The notes below the pieces were generated by a model. It was not told where the DNA came from and ran no database searches. It saw only the letters and a program-made list of their open reading frames with translations. A program made the position numbers and the translations under genes. This document shows positions 5,239 to 5,243 of a stretch of 5,243 nucleotides of DNA, one piece after another (positions within the stretch are counted from its first letter, which is position 1; every line of letters starts with the position of its first letter). Source of the DNA: Actinomycetes bacterium (GTDB lineage: Bacteria > Actinomycetota > Acidimicrobiia > Acidimicrobiales > Acidimicrobiaceae). Where the stretch lies: contig JAJYFX010000170.1 of the NCBI GenBank assembly GCA_021785315.1, forward strand, positions 1 through 5,243, written 5' to 3'.

Positions 5239-5243
5239 AGCAA

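Noticed and set aside
1..5243. Mobile elements, CRISPR arrays, tRNA genes, defence or toxin-antitoxin systems
   Set aside because: No transposase, long terminal inverted repeats, regularly spaced repeats, tRNA-like folds or defence-domain proteins are visible.

Overview
The window looks like a chromosomal segment from an actinobacterium of intermediate GC content. The best guess is the class Acidimicrobiia, for example an Acidithrix- or Ferrithrix-like organism. This rests on recalled family resemblance only: the ScpA run 'DLEIATEFLIVAATLVELKCRRLFP' type (residues 62-86) followed by 'FFEERDLLIARLLEVKTYRDVSVA', and the small C4 zinc-finger DksA/TraR protein with its 'GGYDPNFADISQVTAEKGEAEAL' type coiled-coil tip. 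No database was searched, so the class-level placement is an inference.

Layout. Positions 1-1658 (minus strand) hold the end of a chromosome-maintenance operon read right to left: scpA, scpB and the first 22 codons of rluB, which is cut by the window edge. scpA/scpB supply the kleisin and winged-helix partners of the SMC condensin. rluB encodes a 23S rRNA pseudouridine synthase commonly found directly after scpB. Positions 1659-1834 hold a strong rho-independent terminator for the next gene, an open frame without a start codon, and presumably the scpA promoter, which I cannot place. Positions 1835-3651 (minus) hold a two-gene transport operon: a 65-residue DUF3311-type two-helix membrane protein followed by a 518-residue sodium:solute-symporter (SSS) family permease resembling the MctP monocarboxylate transporters.

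Positions 3652-3916 form a divergent regulatory region rich in inverted repeats. From the transport-operon side it has a near-perfect Shine-Dalgarno sequence partly buried in a potential hairpin, a GC-rich hairpin, three consecutive palindromes, and a hairpin in the leader of the divergent gene. Positions 3917-4897 (plus) are trpS, tryptophanyl-tRNA synthetase. Positions 4894-5238 (minus) are a DksA/TraR-type zinc-finger RNA-polymerase-binding protein converging on trpS. The two genes share one CTAG, which gives a TAG stop on each strand.

Functionally most of the window is housekeeping: chromosome segregation, rRNA modification, tRNA charging and transcription control. The accessory part is the organic-acid transport pair. 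I see no phage, transposon, CRISPR, toxin-antitoxin or defence genes. The points most worth a second look are the structured divergent region with its possible RBS-masking hairpin, the orphan frame between the symporter and scpA, and the small frame that exactly fills the scpB-rluB gap.
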